From assembly GCA_019426215.1 (NCBI GenBank), contig CM033394.1:24944195-25008194 (forward strand): 64,000 nucleotides of DNA, read 5' to 3'. Under the pieces are notes generated by a model, which searched no databases, was not told where the DNA came from, and worked only from the letters and a program-made list of their open reading frames with translations. This document shows positions 47,770-60,617 of the stretch, one piece after another (within the stretch, counting starts at the first letter, position 1; the number at the start of each line of letters is the position of its first letter). The translations under genes and the position numbers were made by a program. The DNA comes from Buddleja alternifolia. Lineage: Eukaryota; Streptophyta; Magnoliopsida; Lamiales; Scrophulariaceae.

Positions 47770-47945
47770 AACTTTAAGAATATGCCTCATTAAAATCTTA
47801 CTAGGAAAAGCCCATTGTGACAAAAACCTAGTGAAAAGAAAAAAGTACATTATTCTCTCAATACGCGATCAGATACTGCCTCATTAAAAACCTTATCAGA
47901 AAAACCCAATGGGATAAAACCTTGGTTAAGGGAAAAAGAGTGCAG
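47770..47945 (-). repeat. Copia 3'-UTR block, two copies
   Basis: Two diverged copies of the pattern gcctcattaaaa, ggaaaa-ccca, aaaaacct and aaaaagtac/aaaagagtgc are seen, the same arrangement as at 1660-1930. It marks a second decayed minus-strand copia element, for which I find no polyprotein. Confidence 0.5.
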
Positions 47946-48031
47946 CCTTTGACCTCGATCCTTCCTTAAGTGACCAATTGTTTCGTCGGCCCAAGTAATT
48001 GGTGATTCTAAGGGCCCAATTCATACATAAG

Positions 48032-49722
48032 TGTTGTGATTCAGTCTAGCGGATAAAATTTTTGATCCGAATCACACCGAGAATCGAATTCGGGTTTTTC
48101 ATGATATTATAATCTCGTAATAAGAACGAATTTTGTAAGAGAGTAATCGAATTACCTCTTGACGATAAAATTCAATTAGTCAGTAGCAGCCCCAAACTCC
48201 TGCCTCTAGATAAGCGAAAGAAAATTCTCTGAGAAAGCTCTGATCTCCTCCCCGGCAACAATGGCAGCGACGGCTAGTTGGAGAGAGAGGGAGGGAATTT
48301 TGTCTTTCCTATTGCTCTAGGTTTCTTTGGCTCGAAGTCAAATTCTGAATAATGACTTGTGTGGAGTTCTGACACTAACTAATTACTTATATCAAATAAG
48401 CAGAACCCCTAGGTCTACTACAGAAGGGGCAGCCGCTAGGCTTGTTGGAGATGGGATTCCGGATTTTGTTCTATCTTAGCCCATGTGTAATTAATTAAAT
48501 CCAAATCCATTACAATTGACAATTAATTAATTACTTTAATCCAATTAAAATTAATGTAATTAATTTAATTCAACTTATAAATTAATTTTGAATTAATTAA
48601 ACTTGTGAATTAATATGATTTAATTAGTTTATTTAATCCAATTAAATATCTTTAATTAAATTATGTCATCCATTTTGTTAATCAATCATATCTAACGTGA
48701 TTTTACCAAAATCCCTTTAGCATGGAAAATATTCATTTTCTTCACATAATGAGACTCTCTAGGCTTGATTCAATTAGCAATGGGATGATTTCAAAGGATA
48801 AGGTTATCACCGAGCTAGCACTGTGTAACCAAATAGTAACCCAATTGAATACGAGATGAACATGTCATCACGAACCTTGATTACGACTACCATATGCATA
48901 TAAACTCTTCACCGATGTGATCCGATCAAGTAAGAGCCATGGTATGTCAAACTCATAGAACTTGATGTTGTACTCGATAATCATAATAATTTAAAATTAC
49001 CAAACTGCCGTTAGTGATCATCACTAGTTAGTTTATTTGCATTTGTCAAAGACTTTGTAATTTCAATTACTTATGATCATACAGGTCACATACTCGTTTA
49101 CTGTCGAGACAGTGAATCCCATATTAACAGTTATCTTACAATACCGAATACCATGTGGATCATACTTCGAGGTCAACCCCACCTATCAGGTGATATGGAT
49201 CTAACTACTCTGATAACATATCCAATACTACAAGCATATTATACATAACTCAGGTCTAAAGTCCACACAAACTATCGCAATCCCAATCATTGACTGTCAA
49301 AGAGTAAATACTCATGTGATCAGATTAATGCGAGTCGAGTTCAAATATGTTAATTCCATTAACTATATTTATGACACTAGCTCCCACTATCTAATCAGTG
49401 TTCGACTGACACTTCCTTGTCAAAGCAGGTATCATACAAGTTGAATTTTAATGCCCAATTAAAATCCCTTAACTCCCGAACTCCCTTTTAAGAGATTAAG
49501 TACTTGACTCTTCCAGTGCCTCCTCTCAATCATAAGAGGTGGAAAGTCTATCTTCAAATCTCATGGACTTATTTGTTCAATACATTCAAATGCCATTAGA
49601 TTTATATGAGCAAAATCAAAGCCTGTATTCTATAAATAGAACCACATAATAGTTTGTACAAATAACTTATCAAAGCCTACTCAATCTAATTCCTCATAGG
49701 CATTGAGAGCATACACCTAACA
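48032..49722 (-). mobile_element. Solo LTR, copia family 1 (TSD ataag)
   Basis: The 1691-bp unit is TGTTGTGATTC to CACCTAACA on the plus strand. Its minus-strand start TGTTAGGTGTATGCTCTC matches the family. Perfect ataag duplications lie at 48027-48031 and 49723-49727. There is no internal coding region. Confidence 0.87.
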
Positions 49723-50240
49723 ATAAGTCCAGATAGTAAATATGATATTTATGGTCGTATCATAAGTTCCCCTACTCTTGAGAGTTTGAAATAAATCCAA
49801 AGTCTCGGGAGTATAATTAGTGTGTGGATTGCAGGCTCTGAGCCATGGTGGAAGTTAGTCGTGTGCATTTCAACAACTAGCTCCAAGGTGGCTGGACAGG
49901 CTGATGTGTGCTATGAAAGATGTCGATAGGCAGGTTGTTGAACTTGCTATAAAGGATGCTGCTTTGGAGACAACTTTGAGTTATCCCACAGATGAGAATA
50001 CTGATGATCACGAGATATTAAAGATGACCTAACGGCCGCAACGAAGCTTTGCTTTGAGGTTGTTTATGAGCTTTTCTTTAAGATTGCTAATGAGCTTTAC
50101 TTTGAGGCTGCTGATGAGCTTTTCTTTCAGGTTGCTGATGAGATTTTCTTTGAGGTTACTGATAAGATTTTCTTTGAGGTTGCCGATGACCTATCCACCC
50201 TTGAGATTTCTGAGGTGCTAGGCGAGGCCGTTCTTTTATA
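49723..50240 (+). pseudogene. Fragment with an 8-residue repeat, origin unknown
   Basis: Two overlapping plus-strand readings look protein-like. One gives MKDVDRQVVELAIKDAALE with LSYPTDENTDD (about 49912-50010) and stops near 50030. The other reads from about 50040 through six FFEVADEL-type repeats to LSTLEISEVLGEAVLL and TAG near 50240. The composition resembles the C-terminal part of plant gypsy-associated ORFs such as the one at 52740-54820, but I cannot prove that. It lies next to minus-strand Tat-like pol sequence and is antisense to it. Confidence 0.35.
50050..50193 (+). repeat. Six 24-bp tandem repeats coding FFEVADEL
   Basis: Six exact-length units (consensus ttctttgaggttgctgatga plus gctt) read as CFEVVYEL, FFKIANEL, YFEAADEL, FFQVADEI, FFEVTDKI and FFEVADDL. 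Period and frame are kept in every unit, and most changes between units alter the residue conservatively. Confidence 0.85.
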
Positions 50241-51402
50241 GATATTTCCTGCATTTACTTCACAAAACTATCATTGTTTTGCATTTTATTATATGTTTTT
50301 CCCTTGGATATTTCTTTTGATTATGCTACTTTGGTAACACATATTTTGGCTTTGAATACAGTATCTTTCGCATTGCTTCTATATGATTGTCGATACCATG
50401 CTATATGATATGTGAAGATAATGAATTAGATGTACAAGACTTGGCACATAGATGATGAAATTCATTGGCCTATGATTGACAATATCATCTCATATGTAAT
50501 ATGGCATAACAATAAGCCAAGGTACCATCTTTAACATATAAATGATGAAATGTCTACATTTAGTAGCTTGTATGTTTATGATAAATGTTAATACACGCAA
50601 TCATTGGACAATGTATATGAATAACTCGTGACATAATTACCCCAAAATATAATATAACATAGGATGGCTTAGCACCCTTTTTCTTTTTTTTTTCCTCGAC
50701 AAAGCGCGCAACTTGTTTTTTTGGCCTTTCAAGGACTTTTCTTCTTAGCTCTTTTGCAGGAATTTTATTCTTGGGTTGATCTTTCACAGGACTTTTCTTC
50801 TTGGGACTTTTACAGGGCTTTTATTCTTGAGCATGATCTTTCACAGAGTTTTTTCGCGCTTATCATTTTTTTTAATTCCTTTCATTAGAGAGTACACTTC
50901 TTTTTCTTTTCCTCTCATTGGAGAGTACACATCCTTTCTTCTTTCCCTCTCATTGGAGAGTATACATTTTTTTTTCTTTTACTCTCATTAGAGAGTAAAT
51001 ATTAAATGCATGACCACGTATTATATTCAAGCAAGAACATGGTATACATTTTCCATCATTACCATATTATACCAATCATGATATTTTTTTAATGAATTGA
51101 GCAAACCATAGATAAAGGCATCATAAAAATCATAACGTCGAATTAACTTCAACTTTACACATCATAAACTTCTACAGGAATGGCATGGGTTAATCTTAAC
51201 ATATAATCATTTAAAAAATCACATAGATTTAATAAGTAATTACCGAAAGATATCAGCATTTAGCATTATTAATTTAGTTATACGATAAGATAATAAGTAA
51301 TAAGCATTCATATACTGGAACAAATATGTGTAGGTATGTCGAGAGAAAGAAGTAAGATAACTAACTCTTTTTTTTTCTCTAAATGTAGCGCTTTCCCGAG
51401 TT
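50241..51402. other. Non-coding stretch with two short tandem repeats
   Basis: At 50725-50860 a diverged repeat of about 45 bp (ggacttttcttctt, then cttttgcagg/cttttacagg) occurs. At 50880-51000 four copies of cattggagagtacac followed by ctttttcttt repeat every 33-35 bp. The pyrimidine-rich strand would be a purine-rich 3' region for the minus-strand Tat-like element to the right. No gene is supported. Confidence 0.55.
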
Positions 51403-52660
51403 CTAAGTGAGCCAGGGCCTTGACAGCTTCCTGCCATCCACATCTTCTAGCATATAAGCTCCATCACTTAGGATTTGGACTATCTTGTAAGGGCCTTCCC
51501 ACTTGTGTCCCAACTTGCTCACAAGTTTTAGCACATCAGCTCTCTTGAGGACTAGGTCTCCCACTTGAAAGTGGTGATTTACAGACCTTCGATTGTAGGC
51601 TTTAGCAATCCTTTGCTTGTATGTGGCCACCTTTATATAGGTTATGCTCCTGACTTCCTCTATCATATCCAAATTTTCTTTCATCAGGTGTTCATTTCTC
51701 TCCGATTGAAATACTTTACGCGATGCGACAACATGTTAACTTCAGGGGGTATCTCTGCATCATCTCCATAGACTAGGCTATAGGGGGTGTCCCCAGTAGT
51801 GCTACGGGGAATGGTCCTATATGACTATAGTACACTTGGAAACTCTTCTACCCATGAGCTCCCTCCTCGCTACCCTCTTGTCTTCAATCCTTGAAATTGT
51901 CTTCAATTATCCCACACAAGCTCATGAGGTGTCTTGAATCTAGCGAATGGGTATGGTGAGCTCATAGTTCTCATTGGTTCCGCCAGCTGGTGATACATCT
52001 CCGCGTGAACTTGACATTATTCACATCTTCGCACAAGATCTTTGACATCTGCCTTCAGGGTAGGCCTATAATATCTAGCTTGAGGGCCCTAGCCATGATT
52101 TCTATCGGCCCAGCGTGATTACGACAGAGGCCCTCATGAATATCTCTTAGGATGCGAAGTCCTTCCTCCTTTGATAGGTATCTAAGATAAGGATGTGAAA
52201 ATGATCTTTTATATAGTACATCCTCCAAGGTAGTAAACCTCAATGATGTGTGTTGCATCCTCATAGCCTCTTATTTATCATCTAGAAACTTCTCTTGTTG
52301 AAGATAGCTCAGGATAGGTATTCTTCAATCGTTCCCTTCACTCAGCATATACACCTCTTCTTCTCTATCTAGTTGAAGGACACTTCTGGTATGAAATGGG
52401 CTAACGCTTGTGCCTTTATGTAGGGTTTTGAGGAGTAAGAGATGTAAAAGTCTCTTAACTCCACTACCCATTTGATCCTTATCTCATAGAATTTATGCCA
52501 TCTCCAAATCTTCTCCATTTCGGCATGTCTCGATTCCATTCCTTGCAGAGTCTTAGTCAGCCAGGATAGGCTAGTGAGGTCTGTTATCAGTGCCTCAAAA
52601 GTCCCCTGAGTCTAAATATTTTGCACACAATTCATCTTTGAGTTGATTCTCTCGATTTCT
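51403..52660 (-). pseudogene. Tat-like gypsy pol fragment: RNase H side and integrase
   Basis: On the minus strand the RT/RNase H joint (KWVVEL, then KAQALAHFIPE, about 52500-52400) is followed by the integrase zinc-binding part at 52055-52264 (LYKRSFSHPYLRYLS, IHEGLCRNHAG). A decayed core spans 51690-52050. The C-terminal part is at 51403-51684 (FQVGDLVLKRA, LGHKWEGPYKIVQIL, GAYMLEDVDG). These motifs are those of the Tat/Retand group of plant Ty3-gypsy elements. Frameshifts and stops are present. Upstream of 52660 the expected RT is absent and the plus-strand ORF fragment begins. Confidence 0.85.
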
Positions 52661-52739
52661 ACCCATATTTTCTGTCTAGCTTTTCTGCATCAGGTATCTT
52701 ATTTTATCATTTATTTTTACTAACATCACTATAGATTAT

Positions 52740-54820
52740 TAGAAAAAACCCTTAATCTTCGTCTTTTTTCTTCATCCAAAGTAGCATTAAAGGATAGAAT
52801 GTCATCCTCTACATCAAATAGCACATCAATTTTGCTTCGTCTTTAAGATGATTCGGTTGAATTGCGAATAACTTCTCATCCTCATCGATTTGAAAAGAAA
52901 ACATCTAGAGATATCATCGGAGTTGGGGGCTTTGAATCCGAGGTGACGGCGGTGCAAGATGGCGTGGCGGCAGTGAGTGGTACGCTAATCGAGGCATCAT
53001 CCAAGCACCATAGCTCGATTACTTGGGATGAGGAGATTTTGCTTGTTGAGGGTTATCCCTACTACGAAGCTTACTCTTCTTGTTTTTCTCATTCGGATAT
53101 CCATGAGTTGTGAAAACGATTGCATCTTCCTCCGAGTTATGAAATTTTGGTTCCTTCGAAAGAGGATAGACCTCACAAGCCTCCAGATGGATTTCTTTGT
53201 TTTTTCGTTGATTAAGTTGATGCAAGGTTACGCTTCCTGATACCCTCATTGTATGAGGAAATATCAAGGTGTTATGAGGTGTCCTTGTGTCAGCTATCTC
53301 CCAATTCCATGAGCATTATGGCCTTCTTTTGCATGGTGACCTCATACTCCGAGGCAACTCCCTCAGCTCAGATTCTCTCTTCCAACTTAAAAAATTAGAA
53401 TCCTACCTCTTTTACTTCACAGCTCAAGTAGACGTTCGTTTCTTGAAGCATAACTTTAAGAAGCATGGTGAATGGAAGCAGCATTAATTTTTCATCTCCT
53501 CGCTCATCCCTTGGAATTTCCCTTGTGAATGGTTAGAATAGCCCCGGGTATCCGCGTTTCTCAATTAAGCATAGGCCTTCATCTCACCAATGTATGCTTG
53601 ATATGTTGAACAAGCAAGTTTATGATATTTGGAAATTGATCTCCGAGAAGCTAATGAAGCATTTTCACTTGAGCTATAAGCATACTTCTCTCCAGGATAG
53701 CTTAAGTAGCACGGGCGTCTTCATTTTCTTTTTAATGCCTCCTTTTTTATTTTATTTAACTACGCTTCTTCATTCTTTATGAGTATATATTCATCTTTAT
53801 TGATTTGCTTGTTTCATGCAATAGGTATGACCACGTTCCAGACTCTTCTCAAGGGGAAAGCTAATGAACCAGCTTCAAGAGAGATAATTGATGCCCCTAA
53901 ACGAGGTTCCAAACTATCCAATGGGAATCGCAATGCTCCCGCCGTTCCTCTTCGTCCGCCCTCTGCTGGCGTGCGGCTAATAAGGGTGATAACAAGCGCG
54001 AGCAAAATGCGAAGGGGAGTCCTCACAAGAAAGCTAAGGGGAGAGCTCATGTGCTTTCCAATTCACAGCCTGCTCCCCAGCTATCCCACGAGCATTCCTC
54101 TCAGCTGTCTTTAGAAGATATCATTCTTCCAGCTAAGCGATCTCGTGTTTCTTTTGGTCATGAGCCATCAGCTGGCTTCCATTCTCAAGAGAGAGAGAGC
54201 TGACACCTTTCTTCTTCCTGGGTGCCAACAAAAAGATAGCTGGTGATCAGCTAATGGGCATGATTTCTTCACGTGGCCATTGATACTTGAATGATCTTTC
54301 CAACACCACTCTCATGGAAGACTTTGCTTTTACCACCATGCAGGCATGCTCCCATTCTTTACTTTCATAATTCATTAGCAAAGGTAGTTATTTTCTTCAT
54401 TGTTACCACTCTTTGTGCAATGGTTAGCTTTGATTTTCATACTTCTTGAGGCTCTATAATTCTCTTGAGGCTTCCAAGAAGTTGACTGAGTGTGAGAAGT
54501 AAGTCCTTTCCCTGACTAATGATTTGACTAAGGAACGTGTCTTGTGGAACGAGCTAGCATCTGAGCTTGAGAATTTGAAGAAAGACCACTTTCGTGAGAT
54601 TGAGCAAGCTTTCCAGACAGCTCGAGAGAAAGCTAGTGAAGAAACTGTAACCAAGCTCTCGTGCTTCCAGATTCTCAGCTCGCTTCTCAGCTATCTCATA
54701 AGCATGTTTCCCAGCTTTCTTTAGATGATGTTAGTCCTTTAGCCAGGGTTCCAACTTTGGTTTGGGATGCGAGCCTACCCGGGCTACCTTAGTGAGATCA
54801 CTTAGCACAAGCTCAACGGT
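52740..54820 (+). pseudogene. Plant gypsy-associated extra ORF (putative gypsy-type transposon family)
   Basis: The plus strand carries a decayed gene of the plant family annotated as putative gypsy type transposon (PF04195-like). An N-terminal part (52862-53113) is followed by LPPSYEILVPSKEDRPHKPP, YEVSLCQLSPNSM, MAFFCMVT and a CMLDMLNKQVYDIW block (53594). A Ser/Pro-rich linker follows (53830-54060), then a coiled-coil part (ELASELENLKKDHFREIEQA, 54524-54670). Several frameshifts and stops break it. In Tat-lineage elements extra ORFs can lie antisense to pol, which fits the strand but not the place, because here it sits between RNase H and gag-protease fragments. Confidence 0.65.
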
Positions 54821-54826
54821 TATCAA

Positions 54827-56773
54827 TGTTGGGAATATTAAATAAAATGCATCGAAAATGGTGTAATAAATTTTTTTCAGATTTTCCCACAACAGGATCA
54901 ATCTCGGGGTTTTATCACGCGTATATATGATAGAGATATCGACACTTTACCAGTTGCTGCTAAGTGGTTGGAGAATCTCTAAATTTTGAATCCTTCAAGT
55001 CCTTCATGAACTGATCTGGCTGATTTGTTTGATAATCCGATCAGTCCAAAAGTGTTGCCTCTAAACTGTCTCGTTGAAAAAAACTCAAACAAATATATAT
55101 GATAATCAATTTATGAATTATCCATCTGAAGTATACAAAATCCAATATTTAAGCGTAATCCCTGAAATTATGAATAATGTAAAAATCCATTAGTTCATAC
55201 CTAACATGTACTCTTTCTTCTTCTTTTCTCAAAATTGAATTTCTGAGATAAGTTAAATGGTTATTTAATTTTCAAGGTGAACTCAGTGGATCTGGAAGAT
55301 GTTGATTCTTTGAATAGAGCAATTTAGGATGTCGTTGAGGACCCTGAGGAACCTTTTGTCAAAGATAAATCTAAGGGCAGAGCTACTATTTACAGATCAT
55401 ATGGACTTGTTCGATCCCCCGACGGCTAGAGAAAAGGGGAGGGGAGGGTTTTTCTTTCTTGTGGCTCAAGTGTGTAATTAATGTTATTACCTAGGTATTA
55501 ACTAATGTGATATATTTATATCACTTAAGTTATAACCTTGGGCTCAAGTTAACCCATGTAGGACACCTAGTAGTCACCCCTACACGGTCATGGTGCACCT
55601 CTTGGTGCTCCAATTTGAGCTCGGTCCAATCCTTTATTTAATTAATTAATTCATTACAATTAATTAATCTAATTAAATAATAGATAGTATATTTAATTAA
55701 TTTTATTTCTCCAAGAAATAATATATTAATTAAAGTATAAATGAATCAACTTATTTCTTCAAATAATTAATTCCATTTAATTAATTTTAAGCATCCAATA
55801 CTTAAAATATTACCACAAGAAATATACCACATTTTCTTTCGATTTTTCCTTTTTAAGCATGACTTTTTAGGTTCATCTATATTTGGCAATAGGAGGATTC
55901 CATTGAATGTGGGTTGCACCTAGCCAGTCAAGCGGCCCACATCGTATCCCAAATAAGATGAAATAATTGGATCATTTTACCTTTCCTATTGTAAATACTG
56001 TGTGAATACAAATTGTTTCCTTATCCCGACTAAGTGAGAGTCAAGGTTTAGGTCAAACTCATAAACTTGACTCTATGTTATATTTATAATAAGTTTATAT
56101 CAGTGAATGCTTTGGCCAAAGACCTTAAGATCTAACTTACTTATAAATGCATAGGAAAATTCCTCGTTCACTTTCGAGGGAACGAATCACATCTTAGATA
56201 TCAGTTAAGACTATTATTTGCTCATTAGGTTGTAGTTCAAGGTCGACCCCACCAAAGGGTGAATTGGGTCTAACTACTCTAATAACAAACCTAATGTCTT
56301 ATCTTCAACTCAATTTCTCAGGTCTAAAGTTCAGATACACCTATTACAATTTAATCAATTCTGTCATTGACTGTCAAAGAGTGAAAACCCATGTGACAGA
56401 ATTGATGTAAGTCATGTCTGAGTGCCACTATCTCCATCAGTGCACCTATGATATGAGTTCTTCACTACTTCCTAGTGATTGACAACCACTTCTCTCGTCA
56501 AAACTCATATCATATAAGTCTTGATGATTTCCAATGCTCAATTGGGAATCCTTGACTTGCAGACCATTTTAGTATGCATGTATTGAACTTCTCTAGTGTC
56601 TTAGAGAGTTAACTGTTGTATTCATGGACTTATAGATGATTACAATATATAAATGTCAATATAAAAGTAAACAACTAAAATGCCTTTTATTAAAAGAATA
56701 AAAACAATTACAATTTACTAATGTCCTTTCTTTCTCTAATCCTCTAATGGCATTTGAGGACATAAACCTAATA
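54827..56773 (-). mobile_element. Copia family 1 LTR, degenerate
   Basis: The left end TGTTGGGAATATT and the minus-strand right end TATTAGGTTTATGTCCTC (second base mutated) mark a family 1 LTR. Blocks shared with 48032-49722 are clear from 55420 onward (cggctag, caccaaagggtgaattgggt, gattgacaaccact). At 1947 bp it is 250-350 bp longer than its relatives. The stretch 55271-55400 reads like coding sequence (VDLEDVDSLNRAI, VEDPEEPFVKDKSKG) and may be an insertion. The flanks (atcaa, ataag) do not match, so it is either old or bounded by a rearrangement. Confidence 0.6.
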
Positions 56774-56778
56774 ATAAG

Positions 56779-58786
56779 CTCCTCCACAGACTTGGCTTTA
56801 TCTTGTACATGTGTCTCCTTTTTTTTTTCTTTGATGGCCATAACTTCCTTATCCTCATCACCAGGATTTCCTCTTTGGTTTATCTCCATGTAAGTCCTTT
56901 TCTCACTTGTCTTAATGGACTCCACATAACATTTTCAAGTCACGTATTGGTCTCTGTTAATCTCTCCTACTCCTTCTCGTACATGGAACTTTATCTTCAT
57001 GTGGTAAGTAGAGATGATTTCTCAAAAATGTTCAATGTCGGCCTTTCCAATATAGCATTGTAAGCCAAAAGGGTGTCCATTACTAGGAACTTGATCAATT
57101 TGGTCTTCCTCCAAGGTAACTCTTCTAGTGAGAGGGGCAATTGTACTTGACCCATAGTATGAATCACCCCTGCAGCAAATCCAAAGAATGTCATGACCAT
57201 TGGTTCCATCTTGATGTCTCCTAGGTCCATCTACTGGAGGGCTGTGGAATAGTACATCCACCGAGCTTCCATTGTGATCACTAAAGCATCATGATGGGGG
57301 TGGTGTAGCTGATGACTGTCAGCCGACCAAACTGGATAAAATGCATAGCATTGACAACTGCTACCTCTTCGACTATCTTCTACTGGGCAGGCTCACGGAC
57401 GGCCCGCACATGAACTCACCTAGCTCTATGCGAATCTCTATTAGTGGGCCCATCAGCTATCATGTGGATGGCCTTGCATGAATTACTGGAACCTCTGGAC
57501 CTCTCATTATTTCCCAACTTACTCGCACTTCTACGGCAGCCTTATAGCTAGGAGGTGAAGGGCTCTGTTCAAACAACCTCGTACTCTTCTCTCGATCTTT
57601 ACATATAAGCTCCTGCAGGTGTCCGCTTTCAATTAGTTGTTCTATTTCATTTAGAAGGTGCCTACACGAGTTGGTATCATGCCTGTGGTCTTTGTGAAAT
57701 CGACAGTATTTGTCTGAATTGGGATTAATTGGTCCCAGGATCGACCTTCTGGGCCACCTGATAAGTCTCTTTCGCTCTACTGCCGTAAGTGCTTGGGCAG
57801 GTATGACTTCCAAAGGCGTGTACTGGGCGTACCGACAATTATCATCCCTGCTCTTATCTGCAACAAAAGGCCTTCTTTAGGTTTGCTATGCTTCTTTCTT
57901 TTCCTTGTTCATCTTGCTGATTTCAGCCTCCTTCATCCTCTCAGCTTCCTCCATATTTATGTATTTCTCTGCTCTGGCTAGCAGGTTATCAAAATTGGTA
58001 GCTGGCTTCTTAGATAGAGACTGAAAGAATTCTCTATCATTCAATCCTTGGGCAAAACATTAGCCGGCACTTCAGCACTTGTGGAGTCAACCTTGAGAGC
58101 TGTGGCATTAAATATTCATATATACTCCCTGAGCATTTCAGTGGCTCTTTGGTGCATGCTGAATAAACTCAGGGAGGTCTTTTGATACTTATTGTTTCTT
58201 GCAAAATGATGTAAGAACATCAAACTGAATTCTTCAAAGGAATTGATGGAATTTAGCGCCAACTAGTAAACCATTGTTGCAGATCTAATTAGTGTGGTCA
58301 AGAAAACTTGGCACTTAACTCTATCAGTATATTGATGAAGCAGTGCACACTTCTCAAACTTTCTCAAGTGCTCCATAAGATTAGTTGTTCCATCATATTC
58401 AGCGATGTTAGGAGCACGAAAGTTATGAGGTAGCTCTCCTGCTAACACCTGGGGGCCAAAAAGGACTCCCCTGGGCAAGAGTGGCATGCTTCCTCTAAGG
58501 CGTTGCCTCATTTTTCCATTTCTTCATGCAGGCTTTCAAATCTTTCCATCATCTCCATTTGAGGCGTCCTACGGGTCCCTGATTCTAAGAACTTTGCCCG
58601 AGGGGGTTATCTTGCCTTTTCGAAGCATTCATCCCCACAACATTGTGATGAGTCCCCCTTATGGCAGAGATTGGAGAGCTACTCTCCATCCCACTGGCCT
58701 GGGTTCTATTAAGGGTGGCACAGCTGCAGGAACTTGCACAGGAAATGACATTTTGGGCATAACTTGTTGGAATGCTGGTGGGAATG
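56779..58786 (-). pseudogene. Tat-like gypsy gag and protease (broken)
   Basis: On the minus strand gag begins upstream of a coiled-coil end at 58511 and continues with PHNFRAPNIAEYDGTTNLMEHLRKFEKCALLHQ cut into shorter frames (58263-58511). The gag C-terminus has the CCHC-like CRFHKDHRHDTNSC (57460-57813). The protease region ends in QLPLSLEELPWRKTK and AYNAILERPTLN (56997-57230), and then comes a charged linker MEINQRGNPGDEDKEV (56800-56925). These are Tat/Retand-group landmarks. Stops and shifts are frequent. The copia C LTR cuts the 5' side at 58787, and another LTR cuts the 3' side at 56773. Confidence 0.82.
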
Positions 58787-60415
58787 TGTTAGTGTTATGC
58801 CCTCAAATGCCATAGAGGATAAAATTATAGGTCATTAATTTGTAATTAAACAATTCGTGTTTAATAAAAGGCATTTTATGTTGTTTTTTATAGGCATTTG
58901 TAAGGTTTTATAAACAACGTTAAGTCCTTGATACTAAGGGGAATCTTCTACACCCTATGGGTTAGGGAGAATGGCAATAGAAGAGATCGATCCTTAATAT
59001 CTAAATTGGTTCGCAAGTCGAAGCGAGTATTAACTGGAAATCGATACTGGATAGAGACTTGTATGACATAAGTCTTGACATGGGAAGTGCTAGTCGAACA
59101 CTATGGGTAAGTTAGTGGGAACTTGGGTCATAGACACATCAGTGGGACTGATAAGTTCGAACACGACTCGCATCAGTTCTGTCACATGGGTTTCACTCTA
59201 TGACAGTCAATGACAAAACTGATAAGTTGTGATAGGTACGGGTGAACCTTAGACCTGAGTAACCATATTGAAGATGTACTTGTGAAATCAAGTCTGTCAT
59301 TAGAATAGTTAGATCCAATTCACCAGTTAGTGGAGTCAACCTCGAAGTGCAGCTTGATGGGCAATTAGCATTCTTAACTAATTAGCAAAATGAAAGTTAT
59401 TCTCTCATAAGTGAATGAGCATATATCATGTGCTGTCATAAATGAGTGAGGTCAAAAGTCTTTGGCCAAAGCAATGGAGATACTCATGTTGGACATAGGA
59501 GTATACTCAGTGACCTCGACTTATTATGAGCTATGCATATAGTCAAGTACTGTAATTTTGACTGAATCGTGACTCTCACTTGACTGGGATATAAGAATGA
59601 AGGGTTTATACTCGTACGGTATTCACAGCGTGAAAGGTTTGGAATTATTCTATTCGTTCATTCTCAATTGGGTTGCGATGTAGGCCACGTGACTAGCTAG
59701 GTGTAACCCACATCCTTTTGATTTCCTCCCAATAGCCTCTTGAGACGAACCTAAAGAGTCGCGCGTAAAGGAATTGCAAAGGAAAAATAATGGTTTCAGA
59801 CTTGAAAGGTTTTTCGGATTTGATACCGTAATTAATTAATTAATTAGTCATTGGATGATCTTATTAATTAATTATGCTAATGTATTAATGAATCTCTTTG
59901 AGAAATTAATTATAGAATTAACATGAATTAATTATTTATTTATTGGATAAATAATATTAATTGAATAATTAATTAAATCAAGGCCAAACATGTGGACTAG
60001 CCCGAGGGGCTAATACATGCCCAAGTGGGCGTCCAATATGGATGCCTAGGGCTTGGCCTTTTTGGCTTGATTATTTCCTTGTGTAGTATAAATTCTACTT
60101 GGTCGAAATAATCAAACCCCAGCCTCATTATCAGCTTGCTCTCCATGTCAAAACTCTCACCTCTCTCTCTTTCTCTCTCTCTAGCCATCCCCAAGGAGAA
60201 GAAAAAGGAGATTTTTCACTTTGAATTCCAGCATAACGATTTAGAGGCAGTGGCTGATTCGCTCCTTGTAATAGAAGAGCAAAAGTTGGTTCAGAAAATT
60301 GAAAAACATGTAAAAAGGTACACAATGTCTATCATGGCTTGAATATGTAAAATTAGAGATGAAACCACCTTGGGATATTCTTTTCTACTGCGTTTTTAAC
60401 TGATAAAACCCAACA
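58787..60415 (+). mobile_element. Copia element C, 5' LTR (family 1)
   Basis: The 1629-bp LTR begins TGTTAGTGTTATGCCCTC and ends CCCAACA, one base before an initiator-Met primer site. It contains the family 1 blocks (aataaaaggcatttta, gtcgaacactatggg, aaagtctttggccaaagca). It was inserted into Tat-like gag, with gaatg (58782-58786) as the left pentamer. The 3' LTR is outside the window. Confidence 0.88.
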
Positions 60416-60416
60416 G

Positions 60417-60428
60417 TGGTATCAGAGC
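60417..60428 (+). other. Primer-binding site, initiator-Met tRNA (copia C)
   Basis: TGGTATCAGAGC follows the LTR end directly and sets the plus orientation. Confidence 0.92.
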
Positions 60429-60617
60429 AAATCTCTGATTTTTGTATTTAGCCAATAACGTTATTTTTTGTGTTTTTTTTAAGCATGCGAAATGTGATCG
60501 ATATTTATTATTTAAAGCTTTGGTTTTTCTGTATTTTTCTTGGATATTGTTGCATGATAATATGGCGAATCGAGAAAAACGAATAAGGTGAGAAAATGGG
60601 GGTGAAAGCCCCTAGGC

